Assembly (NCBI GenBank): GCA_029266495.1 | Contig: JAQSWS010000021.1 | Location: 1-64,000, forward strand | Reading direction: 5' to 3' | Length of the DNA stretch: 64,000 nt | From: Rariglobus sp. | Lineage (GTDB): Bacteria; Verrucomicrobiota; Verrucomicrobiia; Opitutales; Opitutaceae | Shown: positions 26,517-35,128 of the stretch, piece after piece | How positions within the stretch are numbered: the stretch's first letter is position 1 | Layout of the letters: each line of letters starts with the position of its first letter | Notes under the pieces: model-generated | Seen by the model: only the letters and a program-made list of their open reading frames with translations | Databases searched by the model: none | What the model was told of the DNA's origin: nothing | Translations under genes and position numbers: made by a program

Positions 26517-28109
26517 ATGTTCTCACTCATGAGAAGCCTGCTCTCCGTAGGCACCAGTTTTCTCACCACCCGCACCGCCCGCAAATTGCGCGACGGCGCC
26601 ACCGGCGTGCCCGCGCAGGAACGCACCCTTGCCAGCCTTTGCACCCAGCTCGCGGCCACCGCCTATGGCCGCATCCATGGCATCACGCCGGACATCACTT
26701 ATTCACAGTTTCAAGCACGTGTCCCGCTGCAGAACTACGAAGGATTCCTTCCCTACATTGAACGCATGAAAGGAGGGGAGTCTGACGTGCTCTGGCCCGG
26801 ACATTGCAATTTTTACGCGGTCTCCTCGGGCACCACGACAGGCGTCGCCAAACACCTCCCCGTCACCGACGCCATGCTGGAACATTTCCGTAAGGCCGGC
26901 CTCGACTCCCTGCTCTACTACACCGCGCGCGTCGGCCACACCGGCGTGTTTCGCGGCAAACACCTCTTCCTTGGCGGCTGCACCACCCTCCACCGCCTCG
27001 ATGAATCCAGGGAGCCTGCCACCTACGCCGGCGACCTCAGCGGCATCACCGCCCTCAATCTTCCCAACTGGGCCGAAAAACATCTCTACGAGCCGGGCCC
27101 TCAAATCGCCCGGATCGCCGACTGGCCCGCCAAGATCCAGGCCATCGCCGAGCGCACCTGGAACCGCGACATCACCCTTCTCGCCGGAATTCCCAGCTGG
27201 GTGCTCCTGCTCGCCGAAGCGGTCGAGGCGCGCGCCTCCAGCGGCAAAATCCGCCCGTCCCACCTCCAGGGCGTCTGGCCCAATCTCGAATGCTTCGTCC
27301 ACGGCGGCATGCCCATCAGCCCCTACATGGACGAACTGCGCGCGCACATCGGCCCCAAGGTCAATTTCCACGAGGTGTATCCCGCCTCCGAAGGGTTCAT
27401 CGCCGCGCAGGATTCCGAGTCGGTTTTCGGCCTCCGCCTCATGACGGATGCCGGTCTGTTTTTCGAGTTCCTGCCCATGCGGAGCTATCACTCGGACAAC
27501 CTCGCCCAACTCGGCCCCCTCACCGTGCCGCTGGAAGGGGTGAAGGCCGGGGTCGATTATGCCCTCGTCCTGAGCACCCCGGCCGGACTCACCCGCTACA
27601 TTCTCGGCGATGTCGTGCGCTTCATTTCGACCGATATTCCGCGGCTCGTCTACGTCGGCCGCACCTCCCTCCAATTAAATGCCTTCGGCGAAAACGTGGT
27701 CGAGAAAGAGCTGACCGACGCCCTCGTCGCCGTCTGCCAGCGACATGGCTGGATGATCGTCAACTTCCACGTTGCCCCGCTCTTTAACGACACCGTCGGA
27801 GGTATCCGTCGCGGACGGCACGAATGGTGGGTGGAACTCAGGCCTTTCACCGCCGAAACACCCACCGGTCCCGTGATCGCGGCGGAATTGGACGTGGAAT
27901 TAAAGCGGCTGAATAATGACTACGACGCCAAGCGTGCCGGCGGTGGTCTTGAGGCTCCCCACGTGAAACTCGTCATGCCAGGAATCTTTGAATACTGGCT
28001 GCGCACCAAGGACAAATGGGGCGGCCATAACAAAATGCCCCGCTGCCGCAGCGATCGCGCCATTGCCGACGAACTGGCTCAGGTCGCCCGCTTCTCCGCC
28101 GACGCCTGA
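26517..28109 (+). CDS. GH3-type acyl-adenylating enzyme (auxin-responsive GH3 family)
   Basis: The 530-residue protein matches the GH3 branch of the acyl-adenylate/firefly luciferase superfamily. The three nucleotide motifs can be read: motif 1 in YAVSSGTTTGVAKHLP, motif 2 in VYPASEGFIAAQ and motif 3 in TRYILGDVVRF. The C-terminal cap domain includes NAFGENVVEKELTDAL. Plant members couple amino acids to jasmonate or auxin. Bacterial members are widespread but mostly uncharacterised. A role in activating a carboxylic acid for amide formation is the safest statement. It is flanked by glpK upstream and by the structured element at 28.2 kb downstream. No partner gene suggests the substrate. Confidence 0.85.
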   Translation: MFSLMRSLLSVGTSFLTTRTARKLRDGATGVPAQERTLASLCTQLAATAYGRIHGITPDITYSQFQARVPLQNYEGFLPYIERMKGGESDVLWPGHCNFYAVSSGTTTGVAKHLPVTDAMLEHFRKAGLDSLLYYTARVGHTGVFRGKHLFLGGCTTLHRLDESREPATYAGDLSGITALNLPNWAEKHLYEPGPQIARIADWPAKIQAIAERTWNRDITLLAGIPSWVLLLAEAVEARASSGKIRPSHLQGVWPNLECFVHGGMPISPYMDELRAHIGPKVNFHEVYPASEGFIAAQDSESVFGLRLMTDAGLFFEFLPMRSYHSDNLAQLGPLTVPLEGVKAGVDYALVLSTPAGLTRYILGDVVRFISTDIPRLVYVGRTSLQLNAFGENVVEKELTDALVAVCQRHGWMIVNFHVAPLFNDTVGGIRRGRHEWWVELRPFTAETPTGPVIAAELDVELKRLNNDYDAKRAGGGLEAPHVKLVMPGIFEYWLRTKDKWGGHNKMPRCRSDRAIADELAQVARFSADA

Positions 28110-28198
28110 CGCCCAAAGTCCGTCCGCCACGGGGGCTGCCGTCCGGACCCCGCTCCGTTTCGACGCTCCGCCGGAGCCAACACAGGCCCCGCCCGGTT

Positions 28199-28212
28199 GG
28201 CATGCCCGATGC
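28199..28212 (+). promoter_or_regulatory. possible sigma-54 promoter before the structured element
   Basis: TTGGCATGCCCGATGCTA has GG and GC separated by exactly 10 bases, the sigma-54 -24/-12 spacing. The expected transcript start near 28224 would fall just before the first hairpin of the downstream element. A chance match is quite possible. Confidence 0.3.
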
Positions 28213-28223
28213 TAAATTACTTC

Positions 28224-28335
28224 CGAACACAATTCCCTGCCTCGGCAGGGTTAGGGGTAAACATGGAACCGGCCTAGCGCCGGGTAAGAAAAATAGAGGG
28301 CCCGCCGTTAGGGGTTTCGGCGGGCCCTTCCTGTT
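28224..28335 (+). ncRNA. structured RNA candidate, copy A (unrecognised family)
   Basis: Three hairpins in about 100 bases between convergent genes. Hairpin 1 is CCCTGC/GCAGGG (28235-28240 with 28245-28250), followed at once by TTAGGGGTAA. Hairpin 2 is CCGGC/GCCGG (28269-28273 with 28279-28283). Hairpin 3 is a perfect 10-bp stem GGGCCCGCCG/CGGCGGGCCC (28298-28307 with 28318-28327) with the 10-nt loop TTAGGGGTTT. A second copy at 37.6 kb keeps the order, the stem length and the loop while its stem bases differ. That is compensatory change, the mark of selected RNA structure. The strand is inferred. On the other strand hairpin 3 would be followed by TCTATTTTTC and could terminate the tlpA-like gene. 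It matches no riboswitch that I can recall. Confidence 0.5.
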
Positions 28336-28356
28336 TAAAGAGGGAGTTCCGCCCTG

Positions 28357-28878
28357 TCACAACAGCGACACGATCAGCTTTTCATAAGCCTCCATGTCCG
28401 AAAGCCCCGTCTTCACGTGCCGGATGTTCCCTTCGCGATCGATCAGATAAGCCGTGGGCAAAAATCCTTTAAAATCACCGAATGAGCCGGCGACGTCCGC
28501 ATCCGCCATGATGAGCCGGTAGGTCACCTTCAAGGTCTCCCCAAATCGCTTCACCTCCACCGGCTCCGCTTCGTCCAAAGACAAGCCGAGGATCACCAAT
28601 CCACGATCCGCATACTTCTTCTGCCATGCGGAATATTCCGGGATCTCCTTGCGACACGGCGCACACCACGTTGCCCAAAAATCGACCAGCACGACCTTTC
28701 CCTTGAACTCACTCGAGCGCACCTCGCGGCCATCGACATCCTTCAATGCCCAGGCGGGCGCCGGGCGCAACACCGGCAATACCGGCAACGCCGTCGCAAC
28801 CGCCTCGCGGCCGCATGCCGTCATGAACAGCCCTGCGAGCGCCAGCAGTCCGGTGAGCAGAAAAGGTTTCATTTGCAT
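28357..28878 (-). CDS. TlpA-like thioredoxin-fold lipoprotein
   Basis: The 173-residue protein has a lipoprotein signal (LLALAGLFMTAC, Cys22 as the lipidation site) and a thioredoxin fold with the redox motif DFWATWCAPCRKEIPEY. The cis-proline region is GFLPTAYLIDREGNI. Such proteins are held on the membrane facing the periplasm and reduce disulfides in cytochrome c maturation or in other exported proteins. No cytochrome biogenesis gene is adjacent, so the partner is unknown. The start at 28878 has GAGG about 7 bases upstream. ATG 28872 is an alternative. A GT2 synthase gene lies 33 bases upstream on the same strand, so the two may form one unit. Confidence 0.88.
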   Translation of the reverse strand: MQMKPFLLTGLLALAGLFMTACGREAVATALPVLPVLRPAPAWALKDVDGREVRSSEFKGKVVLVDFWATWCAPCRKEIPEYSAWQKKYADRGLVILGLSLDEAEPVEVKRFGETLKVTYRLIMADADVAGSFGDFKGFLPTAYLIDREGNIRHVKTGLSDMEAYEKLIVSLL

Positions 28879-28911
28879 GAGAACCTCAACGGACGCCGCT
28901 TATTCCCGCCG

Positions 28912-30402
28912 TCAAGCCCGCGCCGCTCCGAAACGCGGCAGCAAGTCGCCGGTCGAGATCAACGCCAGTCCCAGGAAGCCGCACGCTTTCACCAGCAGCA
29001 CAAGTGCGACGGACTCCAGTCCCTCGAGTTCAAAATAAATCGCCCCGGCGAGCATCATGCCACCCAACACCAGCTCGACCATGGTGATCGCGGCGAACAG
29101 AGTGCGGCTGCGCAACCGCATCAACAGCCCGCCTGCGGTTACCACACGACCGCCCTTGGGCGTGCGCACAAATTCACCGCCGCGCTGAAACAGACCCTCC
29201 ACCACCGCCACGCAGCACGTGACACTCATGGCCAGGCCGAATGCAAGCATCAGAGGCGCGGCGATAAAGAGCAGCACGCCTTCCTTCCACTGCCGCCGGC
29301 TGAAATACTGGCCCGTGATGTAGAGCGCCACCGTCGCACCGCTCGTGAGCACCACGACGACGGGATTAAAAATCATCCACGTCCCCGTGAGCCGCGCGCC
29401 GAATAACAAATACGGCACAAAAATCACCGAAAACAGCACCAGCAACGGATGAATGAACCCCACCAGCAGGTGGCTGGCCGCCTCGCGTTTGATGCGCCCC
29501 GACACCTCGCTGCGCAGGATGGTCCCCAATTGCTTGCGCATCACCTGAATGCCACCCTTCGTCCAGCGCAGCTGCTGCGACTTGAAGGCCGTGAGGTTCT
29601 CCGGCAGCTCCGAGGCCACCGAGTAATCCGGCAGATAAACGAATCGCCAGCCCTTGAGCTGCGCACGGTAACTTACATCGAGATCCTCCGTGACCGTGTC
29701 GGGCGTCCAGCCACCCGCCTCCTCCAACGCGGCGCGGCGCCACACGCCCGCCGTCCCGTTGAAATTAAAAAACAACCCCGACGCATGCCGGGCCGCCTGC
29801 TCCACCACAAAATGGGCATCGAGGAAGATGCCCTGAAAGCGGGTGAGAAAACTCGCATTGCGGTTATTGAACTCCCAGCGCGCCTGCACCACGCCAATCT
29901 TGGGATCGGCGAACTGCGGCATCATCGTTTCAAGGAAATCGGGCTCGGGGCGGAAATCCGCGTCGAAGATCGCAAAGAATTCCGCATCGGTCAGCGTGTT
30001 GGCATAAGCCAGCGCACCGGCCTTGTAGCCCGACCGGTCCGTGCGGCGGATGTGCCGCACCACGGCGGCCTGTTGCGGATGCGCCTTCAACCAGCGGTCG
30101 ATGATCGCCGGCGTCTCGTCATTGGAATCATCGAGCACCTGAACCTCCAGCAAGTCCGCGGGCCAGCGGATCGCGGTGACCTTTTCCAACAACGCCTCGA
30201 CCACCAGCGGTTCGTTGAACAGGGGAAGCTGGATGCACACCTTGGGCTGCGGACCGGTCCAGGGCGGCGGCGCGACCGGACGTCGGCGCGATCCCAGAAG
30301 GTAGAGCCAGAGCATCTTGACCTTGTGCAGACCGAAAACGCACATTCCCGCCAAGGTGAATAAATAGAGTCCCAGCAATAACTGGGAAAAGAAAGGAGAC
30401 AT
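28912..30402 (-). CDS. membrane glycosyltransferase family 2, cellulose/mannan synthase-like
   Basis: The 496-residue protein begins with a membrane helix (about 6-28), then a cytoplasmic GT2 domain with IQLPLFNE, VLDDSNDET, FAIFDADFRPEPDF, TEDLDVSYRA and the QQLRWTKGG form of the QxxRW motif. All catalytic elements of a processive beta-glycan synthase are present. Four or more helices follow to the C-terminus (for example LLVLFSVIFVPYLLFG and GVLLFIAAPLMLAFGLAMSV). It resembles the plant CslA/CslC type, which makes beta-mannan or glucan backbones, so it may make an exported polysaccharide. No PilZ domain or BcsB-like partner is encoded nearby. It is followed closely by the TlpA-like gene. 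Confidence 0.88.
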   Translation of the reverse strand: MSPFFSQLLLGLYLFTLAGMCVFGLHKVKMLWLYLLGSRRRPVAPPPWTGPQPKVCIQLPLFNEPLVVEALLEKVTAIRWPADLLEVQVLDDSNDETPAIIDRWLKAHPQQAAVVRHIRRTDRSGYKAGALAYANTLTDAEFFAIFDADFRPEPDFLETMMPQFADPKIGVVQARWEFNNRNASFLTRFQGIFLDAHFVVEQAARHASGLFFNFNGTAGVWRRAALEEAGGWTPDTVTEDLDVSYRAQLKGWRFVYLPDYSVASELPENLTAFKSQQLRWTKGGIQVMRKQLGTILRSEVSGRIKREAASHLLVGFIHPLLVLFSVIFVPYLLFGARLTGTWMIFNPVVVVLTSGATVALYITGQYFSRRQWKEGVLLFIAAPLMLAFGLAMSVTCCVAVVEGLFQRGGEFVRTPKGGRVVTAGGLLMRLRSRTLFAAITMVELVLGGMMLAGAIYFELEGLESVALVLLVKACGFLGLALISTGDLLPRFGAARA

Positions 30403-30495
30403 AGATTGTTACAGGCTAGTGGCTAAACCGCTGATTTTGTTCCGGTGAACCCCGCCGGTGCAAGCCACCAAACGCGACGCTCCAAACCGCCCCGC

Positions 30496-31404
30496 TCAGG
30501 CATCATCGCTGGACCCCGGTAAATTCATCCCCAGCGTCTCAATGAATTTTTTCATCGCCGGGGTGAGCACGCGGCCCTTCCGGTGCAAAATGGCCAGCGG
30601 ACGGGTGAATTCCTTGTTCTTGAACGGAATCACCGCGAGTGTCCCCTGCTGCTGCTCTTGAAGCACCGTGGCTTGGGGAACAATCGCGATGCCGTGGTCG
30701 ATTTCGACCGCGCGCTTCACCGTCTCGATATTGTCGAACTCCATGACCGGCTCGATCTCCAGCTTGTTGTCGCGGAAAATCTGGTCCACCGCCTTGCGCG
30801 TCGGAATGTCGGGATCGAAGCCGATGAACTTCTGCCCGGCGAGCTGCTTCAACTCCACGCCCGCATCCCCGCACTTGGCCAGCGGATGATTGGGATGGGC
30901 GATCAACACCAGGCGATCGTTGCGAAATGGCAACTGCTCGATCTGACGCGTGCGCACCGGGAACGCCACCAGGCCAAAGTCCACCGAGTTGTGGAGGATG
31001 TCCTCGTAAACAAGATTGGAACGACGGTATTCCACCCGCACGTTGACCGACGGATAATCGACCAAAAACCGTTTGATAAAGGGCGGCAGCTCGTGAAGAC
31101 CGATCGAATAAATCGTCGAAATACGGATCGTGCCGCTGATGACTTTCTTCATCTCCTGAAGCTCGCTCGCGAGCTTGTCATAAGCGTGCAACAGCTCCTT
31201 CGCCGCCTCGTAAACACGCTGGCCCTCACGCGTCAGCTGGAACTGCTTCTGACTGCGATCTATCAGCAGCGCCTTGAAATGACGCTCCATTGCACGGGCC
31301 TGCTGACTGACGGCGGATTGTGTGATCGCGTTGATCTTTGCCGATTTTGAGAAACTCTTCGTCTCAACCAAGTCCGCAAAGATTTTGAAGTTTTCGATTT
31401 GCAT
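30496..31404 (-). CDS. LysR-family transcriptional regulator
   Basis: The 302-residue protein has an N-terminal winged helix-turn-helix (NFKIFADLVETKSFSKSAKI and ITQSAVSQQARAMERHF) and a LysR substrate-binding domain with two lobes (about 90-295). SGTIRISTIYSIGLHELP and HGIAIVPQATVLQEQQQ are typical of the CysB/CysL branch. It diverges from the YggS gene with a 68-bp AT-rich gap. LysR proteins usually control the divergent neighbour and themselves, but a link to YggS is only inferred from position. Confidence 0.9.
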   Translation of the reverse strand: MQIENFKIFADLVETKSFSKSAKINAITQSAVSQQARAMERHFKALLIDRSQKQFQLTREGQRVYEAAKELLHAYDKLASELQEMKKVISGTIRISTIYSIGLHELPPFIKRFLVDYPSVNVRVEYRRSNLVYEDILHNSVDFGLVAFPVRTRQIEQLPFRNDRLVLIAHPNHPLAKCGDAGVELKQLAGQKFIGFDPDIPTRKAVDQIFRDNKLEIEPVMEFDNIETVKRAVEIDHGIAIVPQATVLQEQQQGTLAVIPFKNKEFTRPLAILHRKGRVLTPAMKKFIETLGMNLPGSSDDA

Positions 31405-31456
31405 AGGCGCGCAGTAGTGAGTGTTCAGTATAAATAAATCTTATTCTAAGCAACCC

Positions 31457-31474
31457 TATAATAGACCCGTCTAT
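31457..31474 (+). promoter_or_regulatory. TATAAT -10 box and ATAGAC/GTCTAT palindrome at the yggS start
   Basis: A consensus TATAAT lies at 31457-31462, ten bases before the ATG at 31473. Transcription from it would give a leader of only about three or four bases. The perfect palindrome ATAGAC-CC-GTCTAT (31461-31474) overlaps both the -10 box and the start codon and could be an operator. The -35 region is poor. Confidence 0.4.
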
Positions 31475-32165
31475 GCTTCCTACTTATGATGCGTTTAAAA
31501 GCCGCGCTGATGGCGTGCGCGCCCAGATCGCTGCGGCTTGTCTGAGGTCGCATCGTGATCCTGTTGAAGTCGAGCTACTTGCCGTGACAAAAACCCACCC
31601 GGCCGAGGCCGCCGATTATGCGGCCCGCTACGGATTGCGCGCCGTCGGAGAAAACCGGGTCCAGGAGGCGGTCGAGAAGCAGCCGCACTGCACGACCAGG
31701 ATTGGATGGGAACTGATCGGACATCTTCAATCCAACAAGGCAAAGCTCGCCGCCGTGCATTTTGACCGCGTGCAAAGCGTCGACAGCGAAAAACTTCTCA
31801 ATCACCTCGACCAAGCCGCGGCGACGCTCGGAAAAATCCTGCCCATTCTCCTGCAAATCAACGCCGGCCGGGATCCCGCCAAATTTGGCGCCGAAATCGA
31901 GGATGCGCCACGTCTGCTCGAAACCGCGCTCGCCAGAAAAAACCTGCGTATCGACGGATTCATGACAATCGCCCCGCTCTCAGACGATCCATCGGTGGCC
32001 GAACGCACCTTCGCCACGTTGCGCACGCTTCGTGACGATCTGGCATCACGCTTCGGAGTGCCGCTCCGCGAACTCTCGATGGGCATGAGCGGCGACCTTG
32101 AGGCGGCCATCCTCGCCGGCAGCACTCAAGTCCGCATAGGCAGCGCGCTCTACGGCTTGCGTTGA
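31473..32165 (+). CDS. YggS-family pyridoxal-phosphate homeostasis protein
   Basis: The 230-residue protein has the fold-type III PLP barrel of the YggS/PROSC family. The cofactor lysine is in LLAVTKTHPAEA. GENRVQEAVEK, WELIGHLQSNKAK, LSMGMSGDLEAAI and VRIGSALYGLR are the other family blocks, and the length is normal. Members have no known catalytic reaction and buffer free PLP, affecting amino-acid pools. It starts almost at the predicted transcription start and diverges from a LysR gene. Confidence 0.93.
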   Translation: MLPTYDAFKSRADGVRAQIAAACLRSHRDPVEVELLAVTKTHPAEAADYAARYGLRAVGENRVQEAVEKQPHCTTRIGWELIGHLQSNKAKLAAVHFDRVQSVDSEKLLNHLDQAAATLGKILPILLQINAGRDPAKFGAEIEDAPRLLETALARKNLRIDGFMTIAPLSDDPSVAERTFATLRTLRDDLASRFGVPLRELSMGMSGDLEAAILAGSTQVRIGSALYGLR

Positions 32166-32320
32166 ATGCTTGAAGCGGGGCGAAACGGGCGGACTCCGAC
32201 ATGAATGTGGCTTGATTTTTTGCGGCCCAAACCGACCCGGCCGCTGGCCACGCTCCACCTGCATATCTGTAGCACTCTTTCCCGTTTGCCACCCGCGTAA
32301 AACCGCTTTGGATTTCGCTC

Positions 32321-33190
32321 GTGGAAAACGCACAACCCAGCCTCGGCTCCCGCGAAGCAGTGCTGGCGTTGCTCGACGACCCCAGCCCCACCGTCCGCAA
32401 AGCCCTGCTCGCCCACTTTTCCGCTCAAGGCGAACCTGCCCGCATCTTCCTCGAAAGCCTCGCCAACGGCGGCAGCCGCCTTCTCTCCACCCATGCCCGC
32501 GGATACTTGGAAGAACTCAAGTTCACCGATCCCGTTTCCGAATTCCGCGACTTCATCCGCTCGCTAAACTACGAACTCGAAACCGGCGCCCTGCTCCTCA
32601 CCCGCACGGTGTTTCCCAACCTCGATGTCGGCCTCAGCTGCCAGCGCCTTGACGACCTCGCCGCCCGCTGCCGTGAGCTGATCGCCGAGCCGCTTTCAGT
32701 CCGCGAAAAATGCCGCATCATCAATCGCGTGCTGTTTCACGAGAACGGCTTTCGTGGCAATCTCGAGCACTACACCGACCCGCTCAACAGCTTCCTTCCG
32801 ATCGTGCTGGAGCGCCGCAAGGGCATCCCGCTCTCGCTCAGCATCGTCTACCTGCTCGTTGCACAACGCCTCGGAATCGACCTCGAACCCGTCGCCCTGC
32901 CCGGACACTTCATGGTCGGCTGCTATCTGGAGGATGCCCCCCTTTTCATCGACCCGTTCGAACAGGGCGCCTTCCGTTCGCCCGAGGAGGTCTTCGCCTT
33001 CGTCAAAGCCGGCCCCATCGCGCCCAAAATCTCCGACCTCGCCCCGGCGACGGTCCGCGAGGTTCTCTGCCGTAGCTGTCGCAATCTCGTGCATCATTAC
33101 ACCGCCGCGGGCGACGCGGACCATGCCCGTCTGTTCACGAGTTTCGTCGAGGAGTTCGAATCCACCCACGAGCGCCACGCGCAGCCGTAG
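32321..33190 (+). CDS. SirB1-family protein (transglutaminase-like fold)
   Basis: The 289-residue protein uses a GTG start at 32321 (MENAQPS). After an N-terminal helical region of about 80 residues, the SirB1/transglutaminase-like core runs from about 85 to 230, with NRVLFHENGFRGN, RRKGIPLSLSIVYLLVAQRLG, VALPGHFMVG and LFIDPFEQG. The classic transglutaminase cysteine is replaced by serine (PLSLSIVYLL). The His and Asp positions (GHF, FIDPF) are kept, so enzyme activity is doubtful. A role has not been shown for the family. It is read in the same direction as yggS and aroE. Confidence 0.82.
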   Translation: MENAQPSLGSREAVLALLDDPSPTVRKALLAHFSAQGEPARIFLESLANGGSRLLSTHARGYLEELKFTDPVSEFRDFIRSLNYELETGALLLTRTVFPNLDVGLSCQRLDDLAARCRELIAEPLSVREKCRIINRVLFHENGFRGNLEHYTDPLNSFLPIVLERRKGIPLSLSIVYLLVAQRLGIDLEPVALPGHFMVGCYLEDAPLFIDPFEQGAFRSPEEVFAFVKAGPIAPKISDLAPATVREVLCRSCRNLVHHYTAAGDADHARLFTSFVEEFESTHERHAQP

Positions 33191-33195
33191 GACCG

Positions 33196-33231
33196 CATAA
33201 TCGTTCTCGTTCTCATAATCGTTCTCGTTCT
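33196..33231. repeat. 18-bp tandem duplication before aroE
   Basis: Two exact copies of CATAATCGTTCTCGTTCT in the 64-base gap between the SirB1 gene and aroE. Each copy itself contains TCGTTC twice. It forms part of the aroE leader. Confidence 0.8.
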
Positions 33232-33254
33232 CTCTTTCAGATGGAACGTAAACG

Positions 33255-34193
33255 ATGACGCCCTCCGACAAGATCTACACGCTCGCCGATCTCGACACCT
33301 GGTCCTTCGCCGGAACCGCCCTCGCCGTGCTCGGCCATCCGATCAAGCACTCGATCAGCCCGCCCATGCACAATGCGGCGCTCGCACGGATGGCGACGAA
33401 CGATCCGCGCTTCGCAACGTGGAAATATTTCCGCTTCGACATCGCCCCCGACGACCTGCCCGTCGCGCTCAAAAAACTGCACGCCTGCGGCTTCGCCGGC
33501 CTGAACCTCACGGTGCCCCACAAGATACTGGCATTCCATGACGAACTCGTGAAGGAGATCGATCCTGCCGCTTGCGATATTGGTGCCATAAATACTCTGC
33601 GCCGAACCGCCGCTGGCTGGCATGGCTACAACACCGACGGCTACGGCCTGGCGACCGGCATCCGCGAAGACCTTCACCGTGAACTCGCCGGCGCACAGAT
33701 TATTCTTCTCGGCGCGGGAGGAGCTGCTCGGGGTGCCGCGGTAGAGTGCGGACTTCAAAAATGTGAAAAACTTTGGCTGGTAAATCGAACCCCTGAAACG
33801 CGAGACCAGCTCCATCATAGGCTTGATCTTGCATGGGCCGGCAACGGTCCCGCCGTTCAAGTTCTCGATTTGAAAAACCCACCAAAGGAGCTTCCCCAAA
33901 ACGCCTTGGTCATCAACGCCACCAGCGCCGGCCTGAAACCCACCGATCCGCTGCCCATCGACCTCGCCGCTCTGGCCGCGCACGCCCGGCCGGCCGGTGT
34001 TTACGACATGATCTACAACCCGGCCGAGACTCCCCTCCTGGCCCAGGCCCGCGCCCTCGGCATTCCCGCCGCCAACGGTCTTTCGATGCTCGTCCACCAA
34101 GGCGTCCGCGCCCTTGAAATCTGGAGCGAAGCCACCGTGCCCGTTGACGCAATGCGCACCGCCGTCCATTCAGCCATGAAAGCCTCCGCATGA
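33255..34193 (+). CDS. aroE: shikimate 5-dehydrogenase
   Basis: The 312-residue enzyme reduces 3-dehydroshikimate to shikimate with NADPH. The shikimate-binding motifs are VLGHPIKHSISPPMHNAAL and LTVPHKILAF, where the catalytic Lys lies in VPHK. GYNTDGYGLATGI supplies the conserved Asn/Asp. The NADP-binding GAGGAARGAA is followed by VNRTPE. The protein is about 40 residues longer than Escherichia coli AroE because of an N-terminal extension. The stop overlaps the pilD start (ATGA), so the two are translationally coupled although their functions are unrelated. A DAHP synthase for the same pathway is encoded 4 kb away. Confidence 0.94.
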   Translation: MTPSDKIYTLADLDTWSFAGTALAVLGHPIKHSISPPMHNAALARMATNDPRFATWKYFRFDIAPDDLPVALKKLHACGFAGLNLTVPHKILAFHDELVKEIDPAACDIGAINTLRRTAAGWHGYNTDGYGLATGIREDLHRELAGAQIILLGAGGAARGAAVECGLQKCEKLWLVNRTPETRDQLHHRLDLAWAGNGPAVQVLDLKNPPKELPQNALVINATSAGLKPTDPLPIDLAALAAHARPAGVYDMIYNPAETPLLAQARALGIPAANGLSMLVHQGVRALEIWSEATVPVDAMRTAVHSAMKASA

Positions 34194-35107
34194 CCTTCGA
34201 TTACGCCGAATTCGCCGCCGCCTTTCCCTGGTTTTTCCCTGTCGCCGCCGGCCTCTTCGGCGCAATCGTCGGCAGCTTTCTCAACGTCGTCATCTACCGG
34301 ATGCCGCTGGACAAATCCATCGTCACCCCCGGCTCCCACTGCGCCTGCGGCGCACCCATCAGGTGGTATGACAACATCCCCGTGCTCAGCTGGTTTATTT
34401 TGCGTGGCAAGGCCCGCTGTTGCGGACGCCCCTATTCGTTCCGCTACCCGTTCGTTGAATTGCTCACCGCCGCGCTCTTCCTGACCAGCTGGCTGATGTT
34501 CCCGCCTGCAAAGGCGCTCTGCGGCATGCTTTTTGTGAGCTGCCTGCTCTGCGCCACGTTCATCGACCTCGACCACATGATCATTCCAGAGCCGTTCACG
34601 ATCGGCCTGGGGGTCGTGGGTGTGGTGCTTTCCGTATTCGTTCCCTCACTACATAACCAGGATGACGGCCTGTTTTTTGTCAGCGCGCTGCATTCCGGGG
34701 TGATCTCGCTGCAGGGATTGCTGGTCGGCTCGGGACTGGTGCTCTGGATCGCCGTGATTGCGGAAACACTGCTCAAGAAGGAGGCCATGGGATTTGCCGA
34801 CGTGACTTTTGTCGGCGCCATCGGCGCTTTTACCGGCTGGCAGGGCGCGGTCTTCGCGGTCTTCGGCGGCGCGGTGGTCGGAACCGTCTGGATCGGCCTG
34901 GCCGCGCTGGTGAAAAAACTTTCAGGCAGCCGGGTCCATCTCGCCCCCCGCGCCGAAACCGCCGACGGAAAAACCACCGAGGACCTCGGCATGAATGTGC
35001 ACGTTCCCTTCGGGCCGATGCTGGCCATCGGCGGGTTGCTGCATTTTTTCTGCTTCAGCGCCTGGATGGACGACTACTTCGCCGAGCTCGCGGCGATGTT
35101 CCAGTAG
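34190..35107 (+). CDS. pilD: prepilin peptidase (A24 family)
   Basis: The 305-residue membrane protein cleaves and methylates type IV prepilins. An N-terminal helix (about 16-37, GAIVGSFLNVVIYRMP) leads to the cytoplasmic cysteine-containing loop (HCACGAPIRWYDNIPVLSW and ARCCGRPYSFRYPFVE). Aspartates of the A24 active site are seen in CATFIDLDHMIIP and in GFADVTFVGAIGAF. The cysteine pairs are spaced C-x-C and CC, not the usual C-x-x-C, so zinc binding may be altered. A roughly 40-residue insert lies between the last helices. It probably serves the prepilin-like proteins at 54-58 kb and at the window end, besides any pilus system elsewhere. Confidence 0.9.
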   Translation: MTFDYAEFAAAFPWFFPVAAGLFGAIVGSFLNVVIYRMPLDKSIVTPGSHCACGAPIRWYDNIPVLSWFILRGKARCCGRPYSFRYPFVELLTAALFLTSWLMFPPAKALCGMLFVSCLLCATFIDLDHMIIPEPFTIGLGVVGVVLSVFVPSLHNQDDGLFFVSALHSGVISLQGLLVGSGLVLWIAVIAETLLKKEAMGFADVTFVGAIGAFTGWQGAVFAVFGGAVVGTVWIGLAALVKKLSGSRVHLAPRAETADGKTTEDLGMNVHVPFGPMLAIGGLLHFFCFSAWMDDYFAELAAMFQ

Positions 35108-35128
35108 CCCAGCCTTGTCTGCCCGGGC

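Noticed and set aside
33196-33231. CRISPR-like repeat before aroE
   Set aside because: Only two directly adjacent copies, with no spacer between them and no cas gene. It is a simple tandem duplication.
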